DNA of 64,000 bases from Ostrinia nubilalis (taxonomy: Eukaryota; Arthropoda; Insecta; Lepidoptera; Crambidae). The notes under the pieces are model-generated. The model did no database searches. It was not told the DNA's origin and worked only from the letters and a program-made list of their open reading frames with translations. Position 1 is the stretch's first letter, and every line of letters starts with the position of its first letter. Where the stretch lies: contig NC_087108.1 in NCBI RefSeq assembly GCF_963855985.1, positions 12,232,001 through 12,296,000 of the forward strand. Direction: 5' to 3'. Position numbers and translations under genes: made by a program. Positions 53,628 through 64,000 of the stretch are shown here, one piece after another.

Positions 53628-54364
53628 AAGATAGTTTTTGAACTGACATTGAAATTATCAATTAAAAAAGAATCTATAAGATCGGTATAAATATACTTAG
53701 CTAGTAAAGGAAATAAAAATAACTGCGAGCAAGTTAACCATTTATATGGCAGTGGAATATAGTTCCCACCATATTTTGAAATTAATTAAGATCCAAAAAC
53801 AATGAAATATTTGAGTTTGTTTTGTCCGTTACAGGCTTAAGTGTCTTAATACTCTATTTTTAGTACGTATAAGTTTTAAATAATTAAATACCTAAACGAT
53901 AAAAAAAATCCAAGAAAAAATTAAAAAAACAACTTACCTCAAACTGTCTAGACTTTTATTATAACTGAATGACCTTGTATTTATCAAAACATAATGTATC
54001 CTGCAAACCGGTCAAACGAACAAATGTTATTAAAAGGCCAGGATGCAGTTATTTGACTTTATTTGGGACGATCAAAGCTTAAGGAAAATCGCTTTAAACT
54101 TCATATCAAAAACGTTGTAAAACCTGCATTAATATTCAAATCAGGAGACCTTTTTGTAACCTGTTGACTTCCAACTCGCATATTTGTATCAATACTGAGA
54201 TACTTTGCTATTAAAAATTTAAAAAACGAGCCTCTGACAAATTCAACAGGCTTCATGACTCTACGTGCCCTATGTATTAAAAAAGCTGTCAAAATCGACT
54301 CTTCCAATTTTGACGAATTTGACAACTCTGTTGACATAAAACAATCACATCAATCAATGTCATA
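53628..54364. other. No supported gene
   Basis: A 78-codon minus-strand frame at 54101-54337 (MSTELSNSSKLEESILTAFL...) has a coding-like composition but no recognised family or splice partners. Confidence 0.4.
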
Positions 54365-54485
54365 TTCTGACTGAGTTGCACCTTATTTTAACCTTGACTA
54401 TAATTATAACCGGTGCTTTTTGTGTGGAATTTGTCAGACTTTTGTCGTTTGTTAAAGTTAAAGTAAGATGGTTTGAGTTTTGCTG
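54365..54485. mobile_element. AGGCTGAGTTGCACC MITE, diverged
   Basis: GACTGAGTTGCACCTTATTT and AAAGTTAAAGTAAGATGGTT are the two ends. Confidence 0.65.
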
Positions 54486-54535
54486 TGAACTGCTCAATTC
54501 AAATACCTAGATGTGTCAACTATGTACAGTTTGTA

Positions 54536-54885
54536 CAGCCAGCGTCAAAATAATAGTTCGAGACACCCAAAGTGGCCAAAAAGTTTAACCAACAACCTTA
54601 TTACAATGAGGGCTATCGTTGTAGCGCTCACCAGTTAGCGCCACTGTAGAGTAAGGTCCTGTCACTTGCTAGTAGCGAAGACAGTGGCACCAACTGGTGC
54701 GCGCTAAAGTGGTAGGAGGACTATCGCATTTGCACTCATCAAGATGGCGCCGCTGTAGAGTAAGGTCCTGTCAATCGCCAGGGGTGCCAACTGTTAAGTA
54801 TAAAAACGATAGCCCTCATTGTAACAAAGACGTGTTGCGAACTTTTTGGCTACTTTGGGAGTCACGAACTATTTGACGCTGACTG
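54536..54885. mobile_element. TA-flanked MITE (CAGCCAGCGTCAAA) with inner MITE
   Basis: CAGCCAGCGTCAAAATAATA and TAGTTCGTGACTCCCAAAGT (inverse) form about 50-bp TIRs; TA at 54534-54535 and 54886-54887. Confidence 0.85.
54601..54824. mobile_element. Inner MITE (TTACAATGAGGGCTATCG)
   Basis: TTACAATGAGGGCTATCGTT and CGATAGCCCTCATTGTAA are inverted ends; GTAGAGTAAGGTCCTGTCA occurs twice inside as a direct repeat. Confidence 0.82.
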
Positions 54886-54962
54886 TATTATGTCTTGCCG
54901 AATGACAGATCAGTTGAATAAATAACACTTTAATGTTCGTTGCTATATGCTAGAGTCACTTA

Positions 54963-55255
54963 TCATCATTTCAGCCACAGGACGTCCACTGCTGAACATA
55001 GGCCTCCCCCAATGACTTCCACATCACACGGTTGGTAGCGGCCTGCATCCAGCGCTTTCCTGCTACCTTTATCAGGTCGTCGGTCCACCTTGCGGGTGGA
55101 CGTCTCACGCTGCATTTTCCGGTACGCGGCCTCCATTCCAGAACTTTGCTGCCCCATCGGCCGTCAGTTCTGCGTACTATGTGCCCTGCCCATTGCCACT
55201 TTAGCTTGCTAATCCGTCGGGCTATGTCAGCGACTTTAGTTCGTTTACGGAGTCA
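54963..55255 (-). repeat. RTE 3' end, about 290 bp
   Basis: Minus strand encodes KWQWAGHIVRRTDGRWGSKV-like residues, RPPARWTDDLIKVAGKRWMQ and the end VDVLWLK. The tail is AAATGATGA. Confidence 0.85.
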
Positions 55256-56157
55256 CACTAGAGTCACTAATATTCTTCAATCTCAGTGTCAAAAGGTCAT
55301 TGGCATTACCAACCTTGAATTGAAGTATAGTAGGTACAGGAAACATTGATGATTGACTCAATATTACGAAATATTGAGAGTACATTGACGTAGGTCAATG
55401 ACTGGTGATGTGTCTCTTAATAAAATAAAGGTGTGATATAAAAAACAGGAAAAAATGTACATAACGTTATGTAACAAATGTTTTATGCAATTTGGAAACG
55501 AAAAGACACTGATATTCTTTGAAAGGTTAATTACAGACCAATGAAGAAGTAATCGAATTATGTATTTTAAATCGGAAAGAGAAGGTAAGATTTCAAATAA
55601 AAAATAAAATGTATACCTATTACTGGGTCAAAATGCGTGGCTTTTTTAATAATCAGTGATTATTATCTTGATCTTTCTTTAACTGATTGAGTCCCAGACG
55701 GCATTAATTAATGTCATAACAATTGATTATCTATTGTGTCTAGATTCGCGGAGCTTGAAGGATTAAAAGATTTATTAAAGACTTGACATACAAGACACTA
55801 CAAGTAAAACACTTTTAAAGACCACAAATTCAGGTAAAACCACATAATGTACTCTTAATTCTAAACAAAGGACCGGTGATGGTGATTCACCTCGCCAGGT
55901 AGAAAGCGACATAGCGACTGAGTCATGGCCAGTGGCCATCACTGGCCATCCGAGACAGATCAACGTGTCCCTTTCGAAATTCTATGAAAGTAAAACGAAT
56001 AACTAAACTCGAATTTTTGGTGGTTACTAGCAAATTATGACGCACAATGGGTTCATAACTTTTTTAACTCCTAAGCATTCCAGCGTTAGTGATGATGAAG
56101 GTATTATGTAGGTTATACTAAACATGTATTAAGTAGATGGTATTCTATTTTGACATA
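55256..56157. other. No gene recognised
   Basis: Unassigned AT-rich sequence; GGCCAGTGGCCATCACTGGCC near 55928 is a local palindrome. Confidence 0.4.
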
Positions 56158-56305
56158 CGCCCGTATTCACAAACATTACTATGAAGTCTCATAGTGCTCG
56201 TAGACGCACAGGGTGACACACGAACCAATCACAGAGCTCTATTCGACGCTATGCGTTCGATTTGCTGCTTCACTTGAGCAAGCATCGTTTGTGAATACAG
56301 GTGAT
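56158..56305. mobile_element. GTATTCACAAAC-family MITE
   Basis: CGCCCGTATTCACAAACATT to AAGCATCGTTTGTGAATACA. The cleanest copy in the window. Confidence 0.8.
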
Positions 56306-56930
56306 ATACTGACTGAGTATCTTGAGCTGCTTCTTCTCAGCACTTATTGTCCCGAAGCAGTGGTAGGGTTAATACTGGGACATGTAAAGGTGCCTTTTAA
56401 AAACCTACTTGCAAGAATAAATGAGTTTCATAACTGTCATATTATTGTTAAATTACGAACAGTGGTGAAAACTGAAACACTACTGTAAATATTTTCATAC
56501 TGTCTGTATTACAAGTAACTGTAATACATAGTGTAATCTGTATTAAAGAAAACAAAAAAAATAAAGACAAATAGGAGTCTTTTGAAAATGAAAATATAAA
56601 ATAGTTACTCAGTTTTGACCAAAAAATTGAACGTCAATAATAAAAATTTTAAAGGGGCTCTTTACTCTTGCTCTTGTCTCCTTAACTTTTGGGCACTACC
56701 AGCGCTTTGAGACAAACATAAATATTATTATAGTAAATGCAGAGAAAACACCGGAATAAACTCAGTTCTTTGACGACATGGATTATCAGGCAAAAAGATA
56801 ACGGAATTAATTTTACAATAACAGTCAGTCATAACCAATTTATTGATTCACAACATCGAATCGTGTGGTAAAGTTCTATGCACCGTAACACACCTTTTCA
56901 CGCATAAAGCACTGGATCGATTTAGATGAA
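56306..56930. other. Diverged retroposon modules
   Basis: CTTCTTCTCAGCACTTATTG (56330) and CACTACCAGCGCTTTGAGAC (56694) are diverged copies of the 432-640 module. No gene. Confidence 0.45.
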
Positions 56931-56934
56931 ATCT

Positions 56935-57135
56935 ATAAATATATAAAAGCAAAAGGACACTAACTGATTGACTGGCTCACTCACTCATCACGAAATCTCA
57001 GAAACTACAAATGCTAGGAGTCTCAAATTTTGCATGGGGGTTCTTTTTAAAACGCAGGTGCTCACTAAGACGCGATTTTGCAAAATTCAACCCCTAAGGG
57101 GGTAAAACGGGATCCACGCGTACGAAGTGGCGCGA
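56935..57135. repeat. CTAGCGGCC-family fragment
   Basis: TCACGAAATCTCAGAAACTA, AACCCCTAAGGGGGTAAAAC, GGGATCCACGCGTACGAAGT. Confidence 0.8.
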
Positions 57136-57931
57136 ATTTAAGACCCAGGGAAAAGATAGGATAGTTTTTATCCTGGTTTTTGGCAGTCTTTCTGTGAAAA
57201 ACCTAAATTAAAGTCGGTGAAGCCGTCGAAAAAAGCTGTATGATATAAATCTTTGTCTCAAACCAAAATTATTGACTCAGGTCATCAGACTTCGCAAAAA
57301 ACCCGTTATTCTAACACGTTTCTATGTCACTATGACGGCTATTGTCACCGTTGACTGGATTTCATTCATACTCCTTACTGTCTACAGAATAAAGTTCATT
57401 ATGCTCAACAAAAACCGCTGTGAAGCGTGGGCGCTTATCAGTATGTCCTACTTGTGAACTACCGTGCGAATATGATGGCACAGACGCCGGCACGTCTAAC
57501 TGGGTCTTATTTAATGGTATTAGAGTCGAGTTTGCAACAAAATTGTTTAGTCTGAAGTTCTGTCGACTGTACGTATCTATTTACATACAATACGACAGTG
57601 CATCAAGTTAATTCTTTTTCATCTTATGCACCGGTAACAAGTGCTGATTTGCCACAAAATATACAGTACAATGTGCTCCTGTACATACGTAGAGTGTATT
57701 AATATAATAGATAAGTGAGTAATTTACAGTATTATTCGTTACTGTTACTTTATTCATTACTAGCTGCCAACTTCGTATTAGAATTCTAATGGAAAAATAT
57801 TTTTTCAAGACGTCAGTTTCGGAAGCTATTCAATACAACCAAACATCAAATCTTTCCTCTTTTGTATTGGTGTAAACGTCAAGCCGTGAGTACATAATGT
57901 AAAAAATCCGTCTGCTCGTTTGCCTCCTATC

Positions 57932-57973
<42 letters not shown>

Positions 57974-58457
57974 ACTCATTCCTAAACCCGTGTCTTTCTA
58001 TTTCAGTTGATATGGAATGTTTAAAATCTAAAATTAGTGTAGACGATAATATGTGTTATTATTTAATAATTATTAATATTGATCAGTGGGTGTGGTTTTA
58101 TTTTTAATCTGTTATTTATTGAGCTAGGTCTAGGATATTGACAGACCTATTTAACTAACGAGGTAACTCATTATTTATCTTAACGACCTTCGGTTAATTC
58201 GTTCATAATCATTATTTAAGTTGTTGCATAGATGTTATAATGCAACGCAATTAAAATTTTTGATGACAAAAACTAATGTGGGAACATAGATTAACAACAA
58301 TAATTATTTTTTTGCAATTCACCATCAATTATCTGGTCTCTCTGAAAATATATCTAATTGTATGTTTTGGGCATTCAAAAAATTATGTCAAAGACATTTG
58401 CTACCCTACAATATAACTAACTGTACATATTTTGCTATGGCTAAATTGTAATAGATA
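57136..58457. other. Unassigned, with poly(A) tract at about 57936-57970
   Basis: Two overlapping plus frames (57272-57457 and 57420-57611) could be pieces of a decayed gene; one contains CPTCELPCEYDGTDAGTSNW, which I cannot place. A run of about 35 A at 57936-57970 could be a retroposon tail or simple repeat. Confidence 0.35.
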
Positions 58458-58680
58458 CAGGGCGTCCTAAAATTAGCACATCACACTGACAACGGAGGTA
58501 AATAAATAGGCCTAAGGCGCATCAAGAATCCCATTAGCTCCATTCTAAAAAAGTCAATTAAATTGGTCACAATTCAATCAAATCTAATGAAACTTTTCTA
58601 TGGACATTATAGGCTTTTTCGATGCGTCTTGGGCCCCACTTCTAGCGTCAGTGTGACGTGCATAATTTTGGGACACATTT
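58458..58680. mobile_element. Mariner-type MITE
   Basis: CAGGGCGTCCTAAAATTAGC and CATAATTTTGGGACACATTT are inverted ends, continuing CACACTGAC/GTCAGTGTG. Confidence 0.8.
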
Positions 58681-59250
58681 ATATCTAAATACATTAAAAT
58701 TACAGGTTTATAACGTAAGTTAATAACCTGTAATTTTCATGTACTTAGGTATGTAATGTAAAACACCTTTTCGCATGTTTCAAGACTTTAGGTAGGATTT
58801 CGTTGAAAATGCGTGACCACAAAAAGGGTCCAATCCAATCTAACCAACAATGCAAACTGCAAGATTCTAAGAAACAAATTAATTCCGATGAATCAGTTAA
58901 GCCCTTATGTGGGTCATTGCCAATGTGCAGTAATTATTCGAGGGATATCCGTATTAATCATTAAGTTGTTTCGGTTGCGTGTGATTAACGTTTTAACCCT
59001 TTGTACGGCAGTGGGAATATATTTCCCACCATATTTTGAACTTTATCACCCTGTATTATGGTCTAAAAATAATGAAAAATTTGGACTTGTAACATACATG
59101 AACATCAAGTTAGAGTCAGAAAGATAGAGCATACTTAATACTTATACCACTCAAGTGTAATGTAGGTTTCTACTTGTAAAATAATTTTCATAATCAACTC
59201 AGTAATTGAAATAATTCCTATAAACAAACTCCCAATCGTAATTTAACCTT
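58681..59250. other. No gene recognised
   Basis: A 104-codon plus frame at 58813-59127 has no recognisable family; TGTACGGCAGTGGGAATATA near 59000 resembles 53745-53770 (GGCAGTGGAATATAGTTCCC), so a dispersed repeat is likely. Confidence 0.4.
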
Positions 59251-59279
59251 TAATGAACCTAGATAGTTATTGTGTGAGT

Positions 59280-59480
59280 AGTTTTTTTTATCCAGAACGA
59301 GGAAGCTCTTGGCCTGTATCTGAGGCTCACCTGATGGTAAGTGACGATCAGACCGAAGGTGGAAGCGAGCTTCACCCGGAATCCTCAACCACAGAGGAAC
59401 TTGCTAACTGCCGGAACACAACAATGCTGTTAATATTGTTGTTATAGCGACAGACTTAGGTAAGATGGTGGTAGCTATTT
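59280..59480 (-). repeat. SINE 3' part
   Basis: ACGAGGAAGCTCTTGGCCTG, GAAGGTGGAAGCGAGCTTCA and AACATTGTTGTT-type sequence, as in the complete copy at 60825-61170. Confidence 0.8.
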
Positions 59481-60435
59481 CAATGTAATCAATTTTCTTT
59501 GCAAAGGTAGATATTTATACAAGACTCCAACCAACTTGTACAAGCAAAGCTACATTTCACGAGTTTTACGCGACACGATAGTATAAAATGCAAAAAATAA
59601 TTAATACTCACGTACCCAACCCTTCCAAATCTTAAACCCTCTACGAATTTCAAAGAGACCCCTCCCCGGGTCTGTCGCACACCTTTGCACCAATGATCCT
59701 AAATTAACGTCCAAAATGGGACTAATCGACCATTTTTTCCCCGCCTGATTACCCGGGTAGGCTAATATTGACCCCCCACCCACCCCCTCAAACAAATGTT
59801 AACCCTTTATTCCCCTTTCGAAAAAAACTCATAAAATATATCTAATTAAAAAATATCCCTAGCCAAGACTGACGCTCGTAAAGAATGTCAATTAGGAGGA
59901 CGGGTTTCTTGGGCCCATTTTTTTCTTGTAATATTTCCTGTCGTGCCGCGGTCGACGAAGGGGTTAAGATAGCGAAATTAGTATCGGTATGAAATATCGG
60001 GCAATTTAATATTTGGCCCTTTGTGTTTCTTTTGGTTTCTTTTTGTTAATCAGGATTAATGTTTTTGTGTTAGGGTGCATTTTGCAACGTTAAATCTTAG
60101 ATAAGTATAAATGAAGGCAATTTAGTTCTCTTGGTATCAGTTTAATTGTATTTTTTATTGTTTATACCCCAATCTATACTGTGTTGCGAAAGATTTTTCT
60201 TTAACGCCATTAGGAATTGATATAATTTAAGGCAAGCTTTAAGGTATTCTTTATCAGTTAGCGACCCCGCACACTAGTCAGCCTGGGTGTGGCAGTCAAT
60301 CCGTGTATGAACACGGCTTGGCTGCCTAGTGTGCGGAAAGCCTAAATCTTCAGGTAAAACTGATAAAAATGGCACTAGATAAAAGTGTACAACTCCTTTA
60401 CCACAATATTGTGTTTGGTACATAAAAACGTGAAT
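59481..60435. other. No gene recognised; one inverted pair
   Basis: CCGCACACTAGTCAGCCTGG (60266) and CTTGGCTGCCTAGTGTGCGG (60318) form an imperfect hairpin. Otherwise unassigned. Confidence 0.4.
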
Positions 60436-60575
60436 AACGCCCGTATTTGAATAACGCTTGCTTAAGTGAAGCAGCAAATCGAATTCACAGAGCTCTGTGA
60501 TTGGTTCGTGTGACACCCTGTGCGTCCACGCACTCTGTGTGACCTCATATTAATGTTTGTAAATACAGACGTAAA
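60436..60575. mobile_element. GTATTCACAAAC-family MITE, diverged
   Basis: CGCCCGTATTTGAATAACGC to AATGTTTGTAAATACAGACG, reverse orientation. Confidence 0.7.
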
Positions 60576-60824
60576 TGTCGTGAAAGTATGAAAAAGTATT
60601 TCGTTTCAAAAATTGCTTACTAAAACTAAGTGGAAGTAAATAATAGCAATTATTGCGAATACCAACACGTTTGAACGTGTCACCTTCTAATTACTGGTTG
60701 GAATTTATTTTGCTTGAAAATCACGTTTTATCAATGAAACGCAGATTTTACTCAAAACCTATAATGGCAATAAAACGGAAAAATCTTTTTGCACGTGCTC
60801 GGAATTTGAATAGATGGATAAATA

Positions 60825-61170
60825 AATATATTTTTTTATCCACAACGAGGTAGCTCTTGGCCTGTATCTCACCTGATGGTAAGTGACGATCAGGCCGAAG
60901 GTGGAAGCGAGCTTCACCCGGAATCCTCAACCACGGAGGAGGAGGGTTGGAGGAACTGGCTATCTTACCTCTAACTGCCGGAACACAATAATGCTGTTAA
61001 CATTGTTGTTACGGCGACAGACTAAGGTAAGATGGTAGTAGGACCAGGCGGACTTAGAACAAGCCCTACCACCAACCAAACCGAACAGAAAAATATGCCC
61101 CCACTGGGAATCGAACCCGGGACCTCTGAGTCTGAAGCAGGTGGTCTTACCACTAGACCACAGAGGCGAT
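60825..61170 (-). repeat. tRNA-derived SINE, nearly complete
   Basis: On the minus strand the head at 61168-61098 reads GCCTCTGTGGTCTAGTGGTA ... CCCGGGTTCGATTCCCAGTG and folds roughly as a cloverleaf with acceptor, D arm (GGTC/GACC) and T arm, but the anticodon stem is poor. The body continues to TCCACAACGAGGTAGCTCTT and a T-rich end. A tRNA-like 5' half drives polymerase III transcription in such SINEs. Confidence 0.8.
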
Positions 61171-61469
61171 TAAATTTTCTTCTGTTTTTTTCTTTTCTTA
61201 TTTCTTCTTTCTTGGACATTATACACTGCTATCCAGTGACGGACTAAGAAAAGTTCGTACTATGGTTACTAGACAAGACAACAGGTATACATACGTATTA
61301 CTATAATAATAATTATTACTGACTGGATTGCTACCATGTACCTTAATTTTGACTTTCCGACACGGCACTGTTGCAAGCGCCATGGTCACGGAGTAACTGA
61401 AGAAACTATTACGTATTACTAACTTTTATTTTCTTAATGATCATTATTTCTTTCCAGGTCCCATACATT
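61171..61469. other. No feature recognised
   Basis: Unassigned spacer. Confidence 0.35.
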
Positions 61470-61618
61470 TACGATAGGTCCAATTTATTTTGTAACATAT
61501 TGTTGATATCGTTTGATAGAGCTCGTGAAGCACTTTCAGGATCAATAACCAGTTTTTGGATATCTTGTATAGTTTAGACATAATTTAATGAGATCACTTA
61601 TCGTTTCCACCCTGTATA
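61470..61618. repeat. Right end of the CAGGGTGGAAACG MITE family
   Basis: TACGATAGGTCCAATTTATT ... CACTTATCGTTTCCACCCTG + TATA. Confidence 0.7.
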
Positions 61619-62574
61619 TCTTAAACATAAAATGCTTATTTAGATCTACAACGAGGTATGTTTGTCGCTAATTCAATCCGGGGCAAAATATCGCGCGGAT
61701 TAGTCGCTGAGGAAAAAACGGGGCAGTAAATAAGAAACATGGGGCAAGAGCGAGCTTCAAATGAAGGAAGGGTTCCGTACCTTGAGGAAATCTTTAAAAA
61801 TCATTCATCGCCAATTTATTCATTGAATATGTCCACGCGTGTCTAGTAATAATTAGAATTTAGACATTATTGTTCAAAATCGAACGCCCGTTATAACCTA
61901 TTTATAGAACACAGGGATCACGTACTAGATATCCAACAGTGAAAGAATTTTCGAAATCGATCCAGTATTTCCTGAGATTAACGCGTTCAAACAAACAAAC
62001 TCTTCAGCTTTATAATAATAGTAAAGATTTAAAGATGTTGTTTTATCTTGAATTTTGATCAATTTTAAATTGGTACTCAATAAGACAACAACATAAAGCA
62101 ATGGTTAATTTAAGTAATTTGAATTACTGATACAAATATTCGATTCTATCGCCGCGGTCACTTTAGTTGGTATTGAAAACTACTTGTCACTTACCCTCAC
62201 ACCTACCGAACCCTAAAAATCTTAGAGTCGAACGCTGGAACCAGTGAAAAATCTTTATTAAATCCAAAGAGCTCTAAATAAGTTCATTTGGTGAATTTTT
62301 TTCGCCTCCTCTAGCAAATTAGAAAACATTCTTGATAATTTGTATGGCTTACATCAGGGGGTTGAATTGGGGGGTAATTAGCGATTGTCCTGGGGCCGGG
62401 CCAATCGGTAAATTAAATTATTTTTTTCGCCAGCCTAATGAAGGGGACGAAAATGGAGGGATTAAGCATCTTAACAATCCTCTTTTAGTTATAGCATTAG
62501 ATTAAGAATTCTGAATGGGACAAATGTTGGGATAAATACGCTTTTTAAATAAATCGTACGGCATTATAGAATTG
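61619..62574. other. No gene recognised
   Basis: Unassigned sequence without an open frame of interest. Confidence 0.4.
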
Positions 62575-62700
62575 GTGACTGAGCTTGTTGCGGCGTTTCT
62601 TTTCAGCACTTGCCAAATGTTTGTCTCGAAGCGCTGGTAGGGAAAAAAAGAATTCACATGTATAGGCAGGCTCCTTAAGAGAATTTGACGCTTTAAAGAT
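62575..62700. repeat. Retroposon 3' module
   Basis: GACTGAGCTTGTTGCGGCGT, CAGCACTTGCCAAATGTTTG and CAGGCTCCTTAAGAG. Confidence 0.7.
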
Positions 62701-62774
62701 AATTTTGATTTAGATTTTTTATTTTGGAGATTTATTTCTGGAGAAAATAAGAGGTTGAATCGACACCATCAACT

Positions 62775-62940
62775 AATAAAAGACGAAGCGAAGCACAGTT
62801 ATCAACCCGGAAACGGATCGTAACCGCATCAACTCGAGGCGGTCAGTATTTTTTGTATGAAACTCCGTACTGCAAGGCACACTTATCCGCACCGTAACGT
62901 AAAGGCGGTGATGCCCTTTCCGAGTAGTGTGCTATGACCT
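62775..62940. repeat. Single-unit copy of the 47.2-kb repeat
   Basis: GACGAAGCGAAGCACAGTTA, ATCAACTCGAGGCGGTCAGT, then only one ACTTATCCGCACC-type unit and CCCTTTCCGAGT. Confidence 0.75.
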
Positions 62941-63330
62941 TTATTCCAAAACATGACTTCCTTAAAAAATATTTTATTGTAGCTCAAAAAACCTGGTTTA
63001 TTTTTAATTTTCTTTAAAATTCTATTTTAATATCTATTTGAAATCAATAAACAGCTACATAGATATACATAAATGTATAGAGTTCGTGAACTAGTGACGT
63101 CATAACTTATGTCTGCGATAAAAATGGAATATAGGTTGGTGTTATCAAATTAATAGGTATAATTTATCCTTATTGGACCGCGATACTTAATCTTAGATTA
63201 AGCAAGTTTTGGTGACTCAAAAATTACGTTGCGTTGCATTATATTACCTAAATAAATAAAAAAAAAGATTTTTTTATTCAGTGACACGAGAAACAAGAGC
63301 AAAATAATAACTTAAAACCTCCTTGTAGTT
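62941..63330. other. No feature recognised
   Basis: AT-rich spacer. Confidence 0.4.
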
Positions 63331-63332
63331 AA

Positions 63333-63650
63333 ACGGGACTATTCCCACCTCTCGTTCCCACCGCTGCAACTCCTGTATAGCCAGGATCTACAGCTTGACC
63401 GCCAATAAAAACCCAACCAGTGAAAGTCAAGTTTGTCCCGGGGAAAGTTAAACTGTCATTGGACCCGCAACTAAATTAACCAGAAGAACATAGGAGGAGT
63501 TCGAAGTTAAGGTTCGACTTCCCAAGCACCTCCAGTGCATAGTGGATGACAGGTGACAAACAAAGATTTAATAACCTAGAAAAGATAAATACACCACGGA
63601 TCAATTAAGGGGACCTATCATAGACTATGAGCTACCTGCCAATATTTTTT
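63333..63650 (-). mobile_element. 310-bp retroposon, fourth copy
   Basis: CGGGACTATTCCCACCTCTC to GCTACCTGCCAATATTTTTT, same orientation as the first two copies. Confidence 0.8.
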
Positions 63651-63929
63651 CACAGGAAATTTTTCCTTGTCGCGACAAAATCGGTGTAATAAATTGCAGA
63701 AACAGATGAATTTATTATTAAGCATTATGTCACGTTCATGTTTCTAAAGATCATAGTTAAACCAAAGTGGGCCTTATGATATCAAATGTGTGTCACTACA
63801 CAATAGCTTAGAGATAGCTATGACTAGGTATGTCCTAAAAACTAAGTCACTCACACAATATCTGAATACAGCTCCATTCACACAACAAACAAACACACAT
63901 TTCATCTCATACACGTTGCGATAAGCAAA

Positions 63930-63953
63930 ATGGCGCTAGCCGATGAGAAGTAA
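63930..63953 (+). CDS. Possible first coding exon of a gene running off the right edge
   Basis: GCAAAATGGCGCTAGCCGAT has a good start context. The frame MALADEK meets a stop directly, but a GTAAAT donor sits inside the last codon (after GATGAGAA), so it could be a short first exon. Flanking sequence turns CpG-richer near the window end. Nothing else supports it. Confidence 0.2.
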   Translation: MALADEK

Positions 63954-64000
63954 ATACATAAATAAATAGATGCGCGTGCAGCGAACAATAGACGAGGGAC

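Noticed and set aside
57272..57611. Two overlapping frames with CPTCELPCEYDG as a zinc-binding protein
   Set aside because: No family match, no splice structure and a frame change between them; left as unassigned.
61098..61168. tRNA gene on the minus strand
   Set aside because: Acceptor, D and T arms are present but the anticodon stem pairs poorly and the sequence continues into a SINE body seen elsewhere.

Overview
The window looks like nuclear DNA of a moth or butterfly (Lepidoptera). It is AT-rich, has short spliced genes with GT/AG introns, and is packed with repeats typical of that order: tRNA-derived SINEs with a GGTTCGATTCCC B box, the TTTAAGTATGTTTAT / TTTGCTTAGTTTGGGACTAG SINE, RTE-type LINE tails, TA- and TTAA-flanked hairpin MITEs, and the CTAGCGGCCGCCCGCG / GGATCCCGTTTTACCCC repeat. 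No bacterial-style operons, rRNA, intact tRNA or CRISPR are seen. The assignment to order rests on remembered repeat families and was not searched. Layout. 1-10.6 kb: no convincing host gene; 5'-truncated RTE tails, nested MITEs, and a minus-strand RTE pseudogene split by a retro-insertion with a 13-bp target-site duplication. 10.7-16.5 kb: a CR1/L2-group LINE whose ORF2 is open except for one 2.2-kb TA-flanked insertion. Removing the insertion in thought restores an in-frame reading of about 941 codons with endonuclease and YADD motifs. The insertion holds further nested elements, ending in a 183-bp TTA-flanked MITE. 16.5-24.9 kb: repeats, a cluster of a GGTCGGGGTAATCA motif, a 135-bp minisatellite inside an interspersed repeat, and a TTAA-flanked piggyBac-like non-autonomous element carrying thirteen 91-bp tandem units. 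24.9-47.7 kb: the most interesting region, a cluster of three related small plus-strand genes that I reconstructed exon by exon. All have phase-1 introns and a second exon with the signature A(S/T)V(F/Y)Q-x-A-x-NLLPP at the same distance from the splice acceptor. Gene A has two exons (75 aa). Gene B has three exons (136 aa) with a signal peptide. Gene C has three exons (about 120 aa) with an alternative short terminal exon. Genes B and C share a TATAAAG...TGATAAGAGC promoter block and related last exons. I do not recognise the family, so no function is given. 47.7-64 kb: mostly repeats, a small secreted-protein-like exon at 53.46 kb, and a possible first coding exon of another gene at the right edge. 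How the parts interact: mobile DNA fills the introns and flanks of the gene cluster. A MITE lies just after the gene A stop codon, another ends about 20 bp upstream of the gene C TATA box, and several lie in the introns of gene B. Exon joins are predictions from splice consensus, phase and paralogy. RNA data would decide them.
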